Below are positions 20,920 through 30,855 of a stretch of DNA of 64,000 bases, in pieces. Source of the stretch: Mesorhizobium sp. M2D.F.Ca.ET.226.01.1.1 (GTDB taxonomy: Bacteria; Pseudomonadota; Alphaproteobacteria; Rhizobiales; Rhizobiaceae). Position 1 is the stretch's first letter. The number at the start of each line of letters is the position of its first letter. The position numbers and the translations under genes are program-made. A model generated the notes under the pieces. It was not told where the DNA came from and did no database searches. It saw only the letters and a program-made list of their open reading frames with translations. Where the stretch lies: NCBI RefSeq assembly GCF_004022705.2, contig NZ_RZOY02000004.1, positions 248,001 to 312,000 of the forward strand, read 5' to 3'.

Positions 20920-22314
20920 TTGGCCTTTCTTGCAACGGCCTTGGCAGCCGCTCTCCCCACCCCAGCCTTCGCTCACGCCTCCGACCGTGGCCACGTCCTG
21001 CTCCTCCCAACCGGCTACTACATCGCTGGCGGCGCGCTTGCCGTGGCCGTCAGCTTCCTCGTCCTCGCACTGCTGCCGCCCGCTGCCCTCAACAATTTCT
21101 GGCGCAAGCGCCTGCCGCTGTTCACATTCGGCGACGCTCCACGCACCGTCATCAGCTTGATTTCCTTTGCCGGCTTCGCGCTGCTCGTCGCCGCCGGCCT
21201 CTTCGGCAGCCGAGACCCACTCTCCAACCCTCTCCCCCTGGTGATCTGGACGCTCCTCTGGGCTGGCTTCACGCTGTTGCAGGGCGTGTTCGGCGACCTC
21301 TGGTCGTGGCTCAATCCGTGGTATGGACCTTGGCGCGTCGTAACCCGGCTCGTTGGTGAACGGCGGAGCGAGAGCCAGCCATCACGGCTGCGCGGTTGGC
21401 TCGGCTACTGGCCGGCCTTCATCCTGTTCTTCGCCTTCGCCTGGTTCGAGCTGATCGATCCAGCTCCCGACGACCCTACCCGCCTGGCCTTCGCCGCCGG
21501 CATCTGCTGGCTGGCGAGCTTCATCGCGATGCTCATCTTCGGCTATGGCATCTGGAGCAAGCGCGGCGAATTCCTGACCGTCTTTTTCTCGATAATCGCC
21601 CGCTTCGCGCCGTTCGATCGCCATGACGGCCGCCTGTCCCTCTGCTGGCCCGGCGCCAAATTGCTCGCCGCCGAGCCGCTGCCGTTGAGTGGCAAGGCTT
21701 TCCTTTTGCTGGCCCTGTCGTCGGTCTCTTTCGACGGGCTGTCGAAAACTTTCTTTTGGCTCGGCCTGTTCGGCGTCAACCCGCTGGAATATCCCGGCCG
21801 CACCGCGCTGATCGGCATCGGCAGTTTTGGCCTCGTGCTGACTTTCGTCCTGCTTGCGGTCGTGTTCGGTTTGACCATCTTTCTTGGCCAGCGCCTCGCA
21901 GGCGACAAACATTCTTTCGGCGAGGCGGCCGGCCTGCTGGTCTGGTCGATCGTGCCGATCGCGCTTGCCTACCACATCGCGCATTACCTCACCGTGCTTC
22001 TGGTCGACGGCCAGTACGCGCTGGTCGCCCTCTCCGATCCCTTCGCGCTCGGCTGGAACCTTTTCGGCACCACCAATCGGATGGTCGAGGCCGGCGTCGT
22101 CGCCGGCGCCCAGTCGGCCTGGTGGCTGTGGAACATCCAGGCCGGCGTCATCATCGCCGGCCATGTGCTGGCCGTGCTCGTCGCGCATGGCCTTGCCTGG
22201 CGGCTCCATCGGCAGCCATCGCGCGCGGCGCTCAGCCAATTACCACTCACCTTCCTGATGATCGCCTACACGATCTTCGGCCTTTGGTTGCTTGCCACGC
22301 CGACCGCCGGATGA
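20920..22314 (+). CDS. Polytopic membrane protein of unknown function
   Basis: About 464 residues with roughly twelve hydrophobic segments, beginning with a signal-like segment (LAFLATALAAALPTPAFAHA). I recognise no catalytic motif; conserved-looking pieces are GDLWSWLNPWYGPW, SSVSFDGLSKTFFW and AYHIAHYLTVLLVDGQYAL. The frame extends upstream to a TTG at 20716, but that stretch translates palindrome family A. The TTG at 20920 is the first plausible start after the repeat; its ribosome site is poor. Similar proteins are, from memory, sometimes labelled fenitrothion hydrolase, which I cannot support. Membrane location is firm, function is not. Confidence 0.7.
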   Translation: MAFLATALAAALPTPAFAHASDRGHVLLLPTGYYIAGGALAVAVSFLVLALLPPAALNNFWRKRLPLFTFGDAPRTVISLISFAGFALLVAAGLFGSRDPLSNPLPLVIWTLLWAGFTLLQGVFGDLWSWLNPWYGPWRVVTRLVGERRSESQPSRLRGWLGYWPAFILFFAFAWFELIDPAPDDPTRLAFAAGICWLASFIAMLIFGYGIWSKRGEFLTVFFSIIARFAPFDRHDGRLSLCWPGAKLLAAEPLPLSGKAFLLLALSSVSFDGLSKTFFWLGLFGVNPLEYPGRTALIGIGSFGLVLTFVLLAVVFGLTIFLGQRLAGDKHSFGEAAGLLVWSIVPIALAYHIAHYLTVLLVDGQYALVALSDPFALGWNLFGTTNRMVEAGVVAGAQSAWWLWNIQAGVIIAGHVLAVLVAHGLAWRLHRQPSRAALSQLPLTFLMIAYTIFGLWLLATPTAG

Positions 22315-22470
22315 CACAAAAGCGTGGCAACAATGCCGTCGGGTAAAGCTCGCTTGCCAGGCCAGGGCTTTGGTGATTTAGTTTGTACACATGCAATTTT
22401 CCCATCCTTCGGAAGGGGATGGATTAGCCGCCTTATCGCTGGTCAAAACTGAAAAAACAGGGGAACGGAC

Positions 22471-23775
22471 ATGGCTGACAAGAACGGATTTTTCGACCTC
22501 TCCAAGACGACGCTGTCGCGCCGCACCGCGCTGAAGGGCATCGCCGTCGGGGCCGGCCTTGCGCTGGCGCCGGGCTTCGTCCGCTACAGCCAGGCGCAGA
22601 GCTCGGCGCCGATCAAGATCGGCTTCCAGTCGCACCGCACCGGCATCGGCGCCGCCTATGGCCGCTGGTACGAAAAGACCAGCGCCGCCGCCGTCAAGGC
22701 GATCAACGATGCCGGCGGCATCAGTGGCCGCAAGGTCGAGCTTGTCATCGAGGATGACGGCACCGATCCGGCGCGCGGCGCCGAGGTGGTCAACAAATTC
22801 GCCAAGCAACACAAGACCGACATCGCCTTCGGCACCTTGTTCTCGCATGTCGTGATCGGCTCGGCGCCCGCGGCCGGCGAGAACAAGATCCCCTATTTCG
22901 TGGTCAGCGAAGGCCATCACGTCGCCTCGACCAAACTCAACCGCTACGTCTTCCAGCCCGGCATCACCGACGTGAAGAGCCAGATCCAGTCGATGGCGCC
23001 GTGGATCGCCGCGAACGCCGGCAAGAAGGTGACGCAGATCTTCCCCGACTTCGCCTTCGGCTACGACCATCGCGACTACCTGCCGCCGGCGCTGAAGGCG
23101 CAGGGCGCCGACGTGATCGCCCAGATCGCCATTCCGCCGACGGAATCGTCCTTCACCAAATACTTCCCGCAGATCCCGGCCGAGACCGAGGTGATCTACC
23201 ATGTCATGGTCGGCCCGGCCGTGCTCACCTTCGTCAAGGAGCTCGGCGAGTTCTACGGCTCGAACCGGCCGCAGCTTTTCGGCTTTATGGATTCACTCGA
23301 GGCTACCGACATCAACAGCCCCGGCCTCGAATTCCTCGACGGAAGCCATTTCTGGGAAGGTTCGCCGCGCTACGCGCAGGCTGACGACTCTGCTGCGCAA
23401 AAAGCCTACCGTGCCGCCGTCGGCATCGACGACAATGGTGCTGCCGTCGGCGATCCCAAGGACGTCTCCACGGCCTCGCATATGTTCGGCTGCTGGGAAA
23501 CGCTCTACGTCGTCAAGAAGGCGATGGAAGATGCCGGCTACAAGGGACCCGAAGATCGCGCCAAGCTGGTCGAGGCGACCGAGGCGCTGAAGGAATTCGC
23601 CGAAGGGCCGGAACATCCGCAGGGCCCGAAAACCTTCAACGGCAAAATCCACCAGTGTTTCGGCATCCAGAACATCTCCAAGGTCGAAGGCGGCAAACTC
23701 AAGGTCGTCCACAAGACCAAGATCGAGGACGGCCTCTACGAGCCGGAAGGGGACTATACGAAGCAGGCGCTGTAG
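22471..23775 (+). CDS. Branched-chain amino-acid-type ABC substrate-binding protein (LivK type)
   Basis: Periplasmic receptor, 434 residues, family-6 peripheral-binding fold. The N terminus carries a twin-arginine-like signal (SRRTALKGIAVGAGLALAPGF) ending near SQAQS. Mature-protein hallmarks are IKIGFQSHRTGIGAAYG, INDAGGISGRKVELVIEDDGTDP and EVVNKFAKQH. The gene has GGGGAA before the ATG and a small CCATCC/GGATGG hairpin (22402-22422) in its leader. It heads the transporter gene set; the ligand could be an amino acid, amide or aromatic acid. Confidence 0.93.
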   Translation: MADKNGFFDLSKTTLSRRTALKGIAVGAGLALAPGFVRYSQAQSSAPIKIGFQSHRTGIGAAYGRWYEKTSAAAVKAINDAGGISGRKVELVIEDDGTDPARGAEVVNKFAKQHKTDIAFGTLFSHVVIGSAPAAGENKIPYFVVSEGHHVASTKLNRYVFQPGITDVKSQIQSMAPWIAANAGKKVTQIFPDFAFGYDHRDYLPPALKAQGADVIAQIAIPPTESSFTKYFPQIPAETEVIYHVMVGPAVLTFVKELGEFYGSNRPQLFGFMDSLEATDINSPGLEFLDGSHFWEGSPRYAQADDSAAQKAYRAAVGIDDNGAAVGDPKDVSTASHMFGCWETLYVVKKAMEDAGYKGPEDRAKLVEATEALKEFAEGPEHPQGPKTFNGKIHQCFGIQNISKVEGGKLKVVHKTKIEDGLYEPEGDYTKQAL

Positions 23776-23803
23776 GTTCATTCCAACCAGCGTGAGCGCC
23801 CAG

Positions 23804-24043
23804 GCCCCCCTCTCTGTCCTGCCGGACATCTCCGCCTCAAGGGGGGAGATCAGCAGCTCGTGCGAAGGCGGCCATTTATCGCCCTTTGCGATTGGCGAAA
23901 GCGCTAGGGACAGCCAATCTCCCCCCTTGCGGGGGGTGAGGAGCGGTCCGCGCAGCGGACGGAAAGCCAATTGCTTGGCTTTCCGAGCGACGAACGCCCG
24001 GAGCGATAGCGAAGGGCCGGACTCGGCAGGGCAGAGAGGGGTG
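23804..24043. repeat. Large GC-rich intergenic palindrome, family A copy 2 (with extended right arm)
   Basis: The left arm (CTCTCTGTCCTGCCGGACATCT) pairs with GGCAGGGCAGAGAGGGG near 24025-24041. Between them are the usual CAATCTCCCCCCTTGCGGGGGG block and an extra inverted repeat around GGTCCGCGCAGCGGAC and AAAGCCAATTGCTTGGCTTT. It fills most of the 293-bp gap between the binding-protein and permease genes. Confidence 0.8.
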
Positions 24044-24068
24044 CGCTCGGCACCTGCCTGCGTGTAGC

Positions 24069-24950
24069 ATGCACTTCGGCCCCCACCTCCTCCTCGCCGC
24101 CCTCGAAGGCCTGGTCACCTCCGCCGTGCTGGCGCTGACGGCGCTTGGGCTGTCGCTGGTGTTCGGCGTCATGCGCATCGTCAATGTCGCGCATGGCGAG
24201 TTCTTCATGCTGGGCGCGGTGCTCGCCTGGGCGATCTCGACGGCGATTTCCGGCCACCCGGCCATCGGCTTCGTGGCAGCACTTGTGATCGCGCCCTTGC
24301 TCGTCGGGCTGGCCGCGTTTCTCGCCGAATGGCTGGTGCTGCGGCGGCTGAAATACAACCCCGAAAGCACCATCGTCGCCACCATCGGCATGCTCTACAT
24401 CATCCAGCAGCTGGCGCTGACCTTCTACGGCCCCGAGGCGCGCCCGGTGGAGCCGCCCTTCAGCTACCGCATCCTTCTGCCCTGGTTCGGCTATTCCGGC
24501 TACAAGCTGTCGGTGGTCGCCGCTTCCGCCGTGCTGCTCGTGATCACCTGGCTGGTGCTGACCCGCACCAAGATCGGCTTGATCATGCGCGCCACCCAAT
24601 ATGACCGTGAGACGGCGCAGGCCTTCGGCATCCCGGTCGAGCGCGTCTATGCCGGCGTCTTCGCCGTCGGCGCCATGCTGGCCGCGATCGCCGCGGTGCT
24701 GATCGTGCCGATCAGCCAGGCGCATTACCTGATGGGCCAGGACCCGCTGCTTCTGTCCTTCATCGTCGTCATCATCGGCGGTCTCGGTTCCCTGCGCGGC
24801 ACCGTTGTCGCCGCCATCCTGATCGGCCTCTCCGACGGCATCATCTCGATGTTCTTCTCGCCGACCTTGGCCAAGATCATCGCCACGCTGGTCGTCGCCA
24901 TGGTGCTGGTGTTCCGGCCGCAAGGCCTGTTCGGGACCACGCCGCGATGA
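24069..24950 (+). CDS. livH: Branched-chain amino-acid ABC transporter permease (LivH type)
   Basis: Inner-membrane channel subunit, 293 residues with about eight helices. It shows the LivH pattern ALTALGLSLVFGVMRIVNVAHGEFFMLGA at the N terminus, RATQYDRETAQAFGIPVERVY as the cytoplasmic loop, and IIGGLGSLRGTVVAAILIG near the end. Its TGA overlaps the ATG of the next permease (ATGA). Substrate is uncertain, as for the binding protein. Confidence 0.95.
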   Translation: MHFGPHLLLAALEGLVTSAVLALTALGLSLVFGVMRIVNVAHGEFFMLGAVLAWAISTAISGHPAIGFVAALVIAPLLVGLAAFLAEWLVLRRLKYNPESTIVATIGMLYIIQQLALTFYGPEARPVEPPFSYRILLPWFGYSGYKLSVVAASAVLLVITWLVLTRTKIGLIMRATQYDRETAQAFGIPVERVYAGVFAVGAMLAAIAAVLIVPISQAHYLMGQDPLLLSFIVVIIGGLGSLRGTVVAAILIGLSDGIISMFFSPTLAKIIATLVVAMVLVFRPQGLFGTTPR

Positions 24951-25896
24951 GGGATGCTTCGCCGGCAAAGACCTACGCGCTGCATATCGGCGTCATCGCG
25001 CTTCTGTTCGCGCTGAACTTCGTCCTGCCGGATTACCATCAGGGCCTATTCGCACGCATCATGGCGCTCGCAGTCTTTGCCATGGGCTACAATCTGCTCT
25101 TCGGCTATGTCGGCCTGCTCAGCCTCGGCCATGCGATGTTCTTCTCGGCCGGCCTCTATGGCGCGGGCTTGACCGTCTACCATCTCGGCTGGGGCGTGCC
25201 GGAAGCCTTCATTGCCGGGGTCGCCTGCGGCGCGCTGCTCGCCTTAATCGTCGGCCTGCTGGCGCTGCGCACCGCGGGTGTGGCGTTCATGATCGTCACC
25301 ATGATGTTCGCGCAAGTTTTCTATCTGCTCATCCTCTATTTCGCGACCTGGACCGGCGGCGACCAGGGCCTGGTGATCCAGCAGGCATCGCGGGTGTTTT
25401 CGATCGGCGGCACTTCGTTCGATCTCACCGATCCGACCGTGCGCTACATGAGCGCGCTGGCGCTGTTCGCGATCGTGCTGCTCGTCACATTGGCCGTCGT
25501 CCGCTCCCGCTTCGGCCGCGTGCTGGTCGCCATCCGCGAGAACGAGGAGCGGACAAAGATGCTGGGCTACGACACGGTCGCCAACAAGCTCGCGGCCGTC
25601 GTTGCCTCCGGCGCCATCTGCGCGGCTTCCGGTGCGGCCTATGCCTTGCTGTTCGGCTATGTCGGATCGAATTTCGCGTCGATCCAATATTCGATCCTGC
25701 CGCTGCTCTGGGTGCTGCTCGGCGGCGCCGCGGCGACGCTCGGGCCGCTGATCGGCACCCTGTTCATGTACTATGTCACCGACATCACCAGCGGCTTCAC
25801 CTCGGCCTATCTGCTGATCGTCGGCGTCGCTCTGATCCTGCTCGTCCTGTTTGCCCCGAAGGGCATTATGGGCAGCATCCGCGAGCGCTGGTTGCG

Positions 25897-25909
<13 letters not shown>
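24947..25909 (+). CDS. livM: Branched-chain amino-acid ABC transporter permease (LivM type)
   Basis: Second channel subunit, 320 residues, about ten helices. Family motifs are YNLLFGYVGLLSLGHAMFFSAGLY, the cytoplasmic VAIRENEERTKMLGYDTVANKLAA and the C-terminal FAPKGIMG. The 3' end overlaps the ATPase gene by 13 bp, indicating tight translational coupling. Confidence 0.95.
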
Positions 25910-26626
<717 letters not shown>

Positions 26627-26634
<8 letters not shown>

Positions 26635-27340
26635 CACGGGATTGCTCGCCATTTCCGGACTCGACTGCTTCTACGGCGAAGTCCAGGTGCTGTACGGCCT
26701 CGACCTCGTGCTCAACAAGGGCGAGGTGCTTTGCCTGTTCGGCCGCAACGGCGCCGGCAAGACGACGACGCTGAAGGCGATCATGGGGCTGGTCCCGGCA
26801 GCAAGCGGCTCGATCAAGCTGGACGGCAAGGAACTGACCGGGCTTGCCGCGCATTACGTGCCCAAGGCCGGCGTCGCCTATGTGCCGCAAGGCCGGCGGT
26901 TGTTCGCGGAGATGAGCGTGGCGGAAAATATCGAGATCGGCCTGATGGCGCGCGGCAAGGGCCGGGACGTGCGGGAAAACGTGCTGGACCTCTTCCCGCT
27001 GTTACGCCAGCGTTTGAAGCAACGCTCCGGCACCCTGTCCGGCGGCGAGCAGCAGATGCTGGCCATGGCCCGCGCGCTCTGCCTCGAGCCGCAAGTGCTG
27101 TTGCTGGACGAGCCGACCGAAGGGCTGATGCCATCGATGATCGCCAAGATCCGCGAGACGGTGGCGAAGCTGCGCGATCTAGGTGTGTCGACCATCCTGG
27201 TCGAGCAGCGTGTCGACGCGGTCCTTTCGGTCGCCGATCGCGTCTCCTTCATCGAGAACGGCCGCAACCGCGAGACGGTCGATGTCGAGGCCTTGCGCGC
27301 CGACCCGTCCGCGGTTCGGCGCTACGTCGGGGTAGGCTGA
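26627..27340 (+). CDS. livF: ABC transporter ATP-binding protein (LivF type)
   Basis: Second ATPase subunit, 237 residues. Walker A FGRNGAGKTT, Q-loop YVPQGRRLFAEMS, signature LSGGEQQMLAMARALC and Walker B LLLDEPTEGLMP are present. I use the ATG at 26627 (MTSTGLLAI), because the longer frame back to 26519 would read through the LivG coding region. It completes the H-M-G-F order. The gene ends 10 bp before a convergent ornithine-cyclodeaminase homologue. Confidence 0.95.
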
Positions 27341-27349
27341 CTTGGGAAA

Positions 27350-28312
27350 CTAGACATCCAGCACCCCGACCGCTTTCGCGCGTGCAAATGCCAGGCCGGC
27401 CAGTGCGAGATCGCCAACCGCCATGCCGCGGAACGCGAAAGCCGTTCGCTCGCTTTCGCTCTGACGACCCGGCACATCGCCGCTGACCAAACCCGTCAAA
27501 TCGCCGCCAACGAGCTCGGGCCTCACCATCGGCTTGCTCATCGTCGCCTCCTGCACCAGGTCGTCTATGACGATGCGATCGAAGATAGCCATTGTTTCAG
27601 CCTGCCAGGGCAGGGCCAGATCGGTCGTGGTCAGGAAGGCCCCGCCCTTCAGCCAATACGCATCCAAAAATGGAGCGGGCTGAGGCACCAAAGTGACTGT
27701 CGTCACCACGATGTCGGCGGGCTCGATCGCCTCCTTCGCGGTATCGCAGGGTATTGCGGTCAGGCCGCGCATCTCGGCCAGTCGACACAAGGCGTCACGA
27801 TTGCCTTTGCCCCGGCCGAAGGCGCGGATCTCCCGCAGCGGAAAAAGATCGGCCAGGACCTCGAGATGACCGCGCGCTTGAACGCCGCATCCGATGAACG
27901 CGACACAGGCCGAGTCTGCCAGAGCCAGACGTCTGGCCGCCACGGCGCTCAGGCCGGCGGTGCGCTTCGCGGTCACCCAATTGCCGTCGACCACGGCTAG
28001 CGGCAGACCCGTCTCAGCGTCGAGAAGGGTGACCAGCGAGTTCAGGGTTGGAAGTCCGCGTTCGGCGTTGCGGGGGTTGACCACCAGCGACTTGGTCGCC
28101 AGCACCCGGGGCTCGGTCGCGACACCGAGAGTCGCCATGATGTAGCGGTTGTCGCCCGGCAGAACCACCGCCTTCGGCGCGCACCATACCTCGCCTCGCC
28201 TTTGACCGACGATCTGCCGCTCGATTTCGTCGACCATGTCGGGCGTGGAAATCGTCAGGCTATCCAGGAATTCGCCTGACAGATAGGGCAGGCTCCCGGC
28301 TTGGATGGTCAT
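27350..28312 (-). CDS. Ornithine cyclodeaminase / mu-crystallin family protein
   Basis: NAD(P)-dependent enzyme of 320 residues with a Rossmann core (VAFIGCGVQARGHLEVLADL near 137) and the family's substrate region DGNWVTAKRTAGLSAVAAR near 109. Family members include ornithine cyclodeaminase, alanine dehydrogenase and delta-1-pyrroline-2-carboxylate reductase. It is convergent to the Liv operon and apparently alone, so the substrate is open. Confidence 0.88.
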   Translation of the reverse strand: MTIQAGSLPYLSGEFLDSLTISTPDMVDEIERQIVGQRRGEVWCAPKAVVLPGDNRYIMATLGVATEPRVLATKSLVVNPRNAERGLPTLNSLVTLLDAETGLPLAVVDGNWVTAKRTAGLSAVAARRLALADSACVAFIGCGVQARGHLEVLADLFPLREIRAFGRGKGNRDALCRLAEMRGLTAIPCDTAKEAIEPADIVVTTVTLVPQPAPFLDAYWLKGGAFLTTTDLALPWQAETMAIFDRIVIDDLVQEATMSKPMVRPELVGGDLTGLVSGDVPGRQSESERTAFAFRGMAVGDLALAGLAFARAKAVGVLDV

Positions 28313-28471
28313 TGTCGCCCCAGCTTCGATTACGCGTTCCTCGGTTCAGCGTTCAATCGATCCCGCACCTCTCCTCGCTCATAGCAGAAATTGCCGGCCA
28401 CGCATACGCAAGCCCGATCGGCTCCATGCCGCCGGCTGAGAGATACCGGCTTCGAAGCCGATGGCGCTGAC

Positions 28472-29923
28472 TCACCCGAAAAACAAAAACCCGGCGATCA
28501 AAAATGTCGGGATCAGCACAACGCCCGACCAAGCCATGTAGCCGAAGAAGCCCGGCATCTTCACCCCGCGATGCCTGGCGATGGCGAAGACCATGAAGTT
28601 GGGCGCATTGCCGATATAGGTGTTGGCGCCCATGAACACGGCACCCGCCGAGATCGCGGCCAGCGTCGAGGCGGCCTCCGTCATCAGGTGCCTGGCGTCG
28701 CCACCGGCCAGCTCGAAGAACACCAGATAGGTCGGCGCATTGTCCAGGAAGGATGACAGCGCCCCGGTCAGCCAGAAATAGGCGAGATCATTGGGCTGGC
28801 CGTCGGCGGAGGTGACCAGCGCCACCAGCGGCGCCAGCGCGCCGTCATGGCCGGCCCTGAGGATGGCGATGACAGGAACGATGCAGATGAAGATGCCGGC
28901 AAACAACTTCGCTACTTCGGCGATCGGCCCCCAGGTGAAGCCGTTGGCTTCCCTGTGGCTCTTGTACGAGACCTTCAGTGAGAGGAAGGCCAGCGCCAGG
29001 ATGATGGCGTCGCGTACCAGGTTCTGCCGCTCGAGTCCGACACCCAGCACGGAAACGCCGATGCCCGGCTTCCAACTGGCGGAAAGCAGGATCGCGCCGA
29101 TCACGCCGGCAAGCAGCGGCAGATTGGCCAGCCCCCGCAGCCGCACCTTGGTATCGGGTGTCGGGTCCTTGATCTTCGGCATGCCGCCCTCGCGGCGGTG
29201 CAGGATGACGTCGATCGCGAGAAAGACAGCCAGCACGAGGCCGCCGACGAAGAGCGTGTCGGGCAGGATGTGTACCGTCGTCCAGAAGAAATCGACGCCG
29301 CGCAGGAAGCCGACGAACAAAGGCGGGTCGCCAAGCGGCGTCAGCGAACCGCCGATGTTGGAGACCAGGAAAATGAAGAAGATCACCACATGGGCGTTGA
29401 ACGGCCGGTTGTCGTTGGCGCGCAGCATCGGCCGGATCAGGATCATCGAGGCGCCGGTCGTGCCGATGACCGAGGCAAGCAGCGCGCCGATGAGCAGCAG
29501 GCCGGCGTTGACGAGCGGCGTGCCGTGGATGTTGCCGGCAAGCAGGATGCCGCCCGAGATGGTGTAGAGCGCGAACAACAGGATGATGAAGGACAGATAT
29601 TCGGTGAGCAGCGTGTGCAGTACCGTTTCGCCGGCCGTCGGAATGCCGAAGGCGATCGCCAGCGGAACGACCACCAGCGCCGCCCAGCCGGCGGCAATCT
29701 TGCCGTAGTGATGTTCCCAAAGATGCGGGAAAAGCAGCGGCCCCGTCGCGATCGACAAGAGCAGGCCGGCAAAGGGCAGCGCCCACCAGAGCGACATGGC
29801 GGCGCCGGGCAGTTCGTGGATTTCAGCGGCGAAAGCCGATTGCGGAAAAGCAAGAATGAGTGGGGCAGCGATGCCCGCCGCCAGCACTTTCGCAAACGTG
29901 GTGAAGCCCCCTCGCTGCCTCAT
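28472..29923 (-). CDS. Sodium:proton antiporter / citrate-transporter-like membrane protein (NhaD/CitMHS-type)
   Basis: Inner-membrane ion transporter of 483 residues with a leader-like first segment (PLILAFPQSAFAAE) and about eleven further hydrophobic segments. Ion-transporter-family features are IGTTGASMILIRPMLRANDNR, FFIFLVSNIGGSLTPLGDPPLFVGFL and LSSFLDNAPTYLVFFELAGG. It starts 7 bp after the nicotinamidase stop, so both are probably co-transcribed. Transported ion or substrate is inferred from family only. Confidence 0.85.
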   Translation of the reverse strand: MRQRGGFTTFAKVLAAGIAAPLILAFPQSAFAAEIHELPGAAMSLWWALPFAGLLLSIATGPLLFPHLWEHHYGKIAAGWAALVVVPLAIAFGIPTAGETVLHTLLTEYLSFIILLFALYTISGGILLAGNIHGTPLVNAGLLLIGALLASVIGTTGASMILIRPMLRANDNRPFNAHVVIFFIFLVSNIGGSLTPLGDPPLFVGFLRGVDFFWTTVHILPDTLFVGGLVLAVFLAIDVILHRREGGMPKIKDPTPDTKVRLRGLANLPLLAGVIGAILLSASWKPGIGVSVLGVGLERQNLVRDAIILALAFLSLKVSYKSHREANGFTWGPIAEVAKLFAGIFICIVPVIAILRAGHDGALAPLVALVTSADGQPNDLAYFWLTGALSSFLDNAPTYLVFFELAGGDARHLMTEAASTLAAISAGAVFMGANTYIGNAPNFMVFAIARHRGVKMPGFFGYMAWSGVVLIPTFLIAGFLFFG

Positions 29924-29930
29924 CGTGGCG

Positions 29931-30545
29931 TTAATCCGCCGAATGGTCTTCGAGCGTCACGCCGGCTTCGCGCATGCGCTTCAGCATCGCCTCGACCGAG
30001 CCGTTGAGGTCGATGCCGCGGCAGGCGTCGAGCCGCACCGTCGTTTTGAAATCCTGCTTCGCCGCGTCGAGCGCCGAGAAGGCCACGCAGAAATCGGTGG
30101 CAAGCCCGACCAGCGTGATCGTGTCGATGCCGCGTTCCTTCAGGTAGCCACCAAGGCCGGTCGGCGTCGTGTGGTCGTTCTCGAAGAAGGCCGAATAGGA
30201 GTCGATCGCTGCGCGGAATCCCTTGCGGATCACCAGCTCCGCCTTGGTCCAGGCGAGCCCGGAATGGAAATCGGAACCGAGGCTGCCCTGGATGCAATGA
30301 TCCGGCCACAAGGTCTGCGGCCCATAGGGCATCTCTATGGTTTCGAAGGCCTGTTTGCCCGGAAGGCTGGAGGCGAAGCTCGAATGTCCGGCCGGGTGCC
30401 AGTCCTGCGTCAGGATCACATGGTCGGTCCGCCGGATCAGGTCGTTGACCAACGGCACGATCTCGTCGCCGCCGGCCACCGCCAGCGCGCCGCCGGGGCA
30501 AAAGTCGTTCTGCAGGTCGATGACGATGAGCGCTTCTTCGGCCAT
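29931..30545 (-). CDS. pncA: Nicotinamidase
   Basis: Hydrolyses nicotinamide to nicotinate and ammonia in the cytosol. It is 204 residues from the ATG at 30545, which has GAGAGGGG upstream; the extra 25 codons of the open frame are not needed. The catalytic triad is visible: Asp10 (VIDLQNDFCPGGAL), Lys in RKGF near 110, and Cys in GLATDFCVAFSAL. The metal site is in TQDWHPAGHSSF. It supplies substrate for PncB encoded at 19370-20674. The antiporter gene follows immediately. Confidence 0.96.
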   Translation of the reverse strand: MAEEALIVIDLQNDFCPGGALAVAGGDEIVPLVNDLIRRTDHVILTQDWHPAGHSSFASSLPGKQAFETIEMPYGPQTLWPDHCIQGSLGSDFHSGLAWTKAELVIRKGFRAAIDSYSAFFENDHTTPTGLGGYLKERGIDTITLVGLATDFCVAFSALDAAKQDFKTTVRLDACRGIDLNGSVEAMLKRMREAGVTLEDHSAD

Positions 30546-30714
30546 GCGGTCCCCTCTCGTTTGGAGCCCCTCGTATCGGCTTGAGGCTCCAGTCCAAAGG
30601 CCGCTGACGCGACCGGACACGGAACCTTGACCAGATGGCCGGCGTCGTCAACCTCCAAGGCTATAACAAATGCGTTCAGGCCGGCGCGCCGCCGCAACGG
30701 CACGAACTCTTGCT

Positions 30715-30742
30715 TTGACAATTCCAGCCCGCCTGATATCAT
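30715..30742 (+). promoter_or_regulatory. Sigma70-like promoter of the Mo-hydroxylase operon
   Basis: A perfect -35 TTGACA at 30715-30720, a 16-bp spacer and a -10-like TATCAT at 30737-30742 face the FAD-subunit gene. The -10 overlaps the first bases of the operator at 30741, an arrangement expected for repression. Confidence 0.6.
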
Positions 30743-30759
30743 TTGCATACGAATGAATT
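30741..30759. promoter_or_regulatory. Operator-like site, copy 1 of the pair flanking the Mo-hydroxylase/HyuAB cluster
   Basis: ATTTGCATACGAATGAATT matches the site at 42039 in 16 of 19 positions. The palindromic core ATT-N-GTATAC-N-AAT is exact in the other copy and has one change here. It overlaps the -10 of the predicted promoter. The MarR gene of the operon is the obvious candidate binder. Confidence 0.6.
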
Positions 30760-30855
30760 TGACCGGTGTGAAACCGGCAGAAAGCCCAAAGCCAAGTGCT
30801 TTGGGAGGGCCAAGTGGGAATGGTCCGTTTCTGGGAAGGTTCTGGAAGGCAGAGC

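Larger units (their letters stand above)
30546..30855. other. 310-bp divergent intergenic region upstream of pncA and the Mo-hydroxylase operon
   Basis: Apart from the promoter and operator annotated at 30715-30759, this stretch holds no convincing gene. GTG at 30796 and ATG at 30820 are in frame with the FAD-subunit gene but extend it beyond the normal N terminus of the family. The left part is GC-rich and featureless and must contain the pncA promoter. Confidence 0.6.

Noticed and set aside
30796..30855. Upstream GTG/ATG starts for the FAD subunit of the Mo-hydroxylase
   Set aside because: They add 12-20 residues without similarity to the usual family N terminus; GTG at 30856 has a GGAAGG site and yields the usual VIRYAKP beginning.
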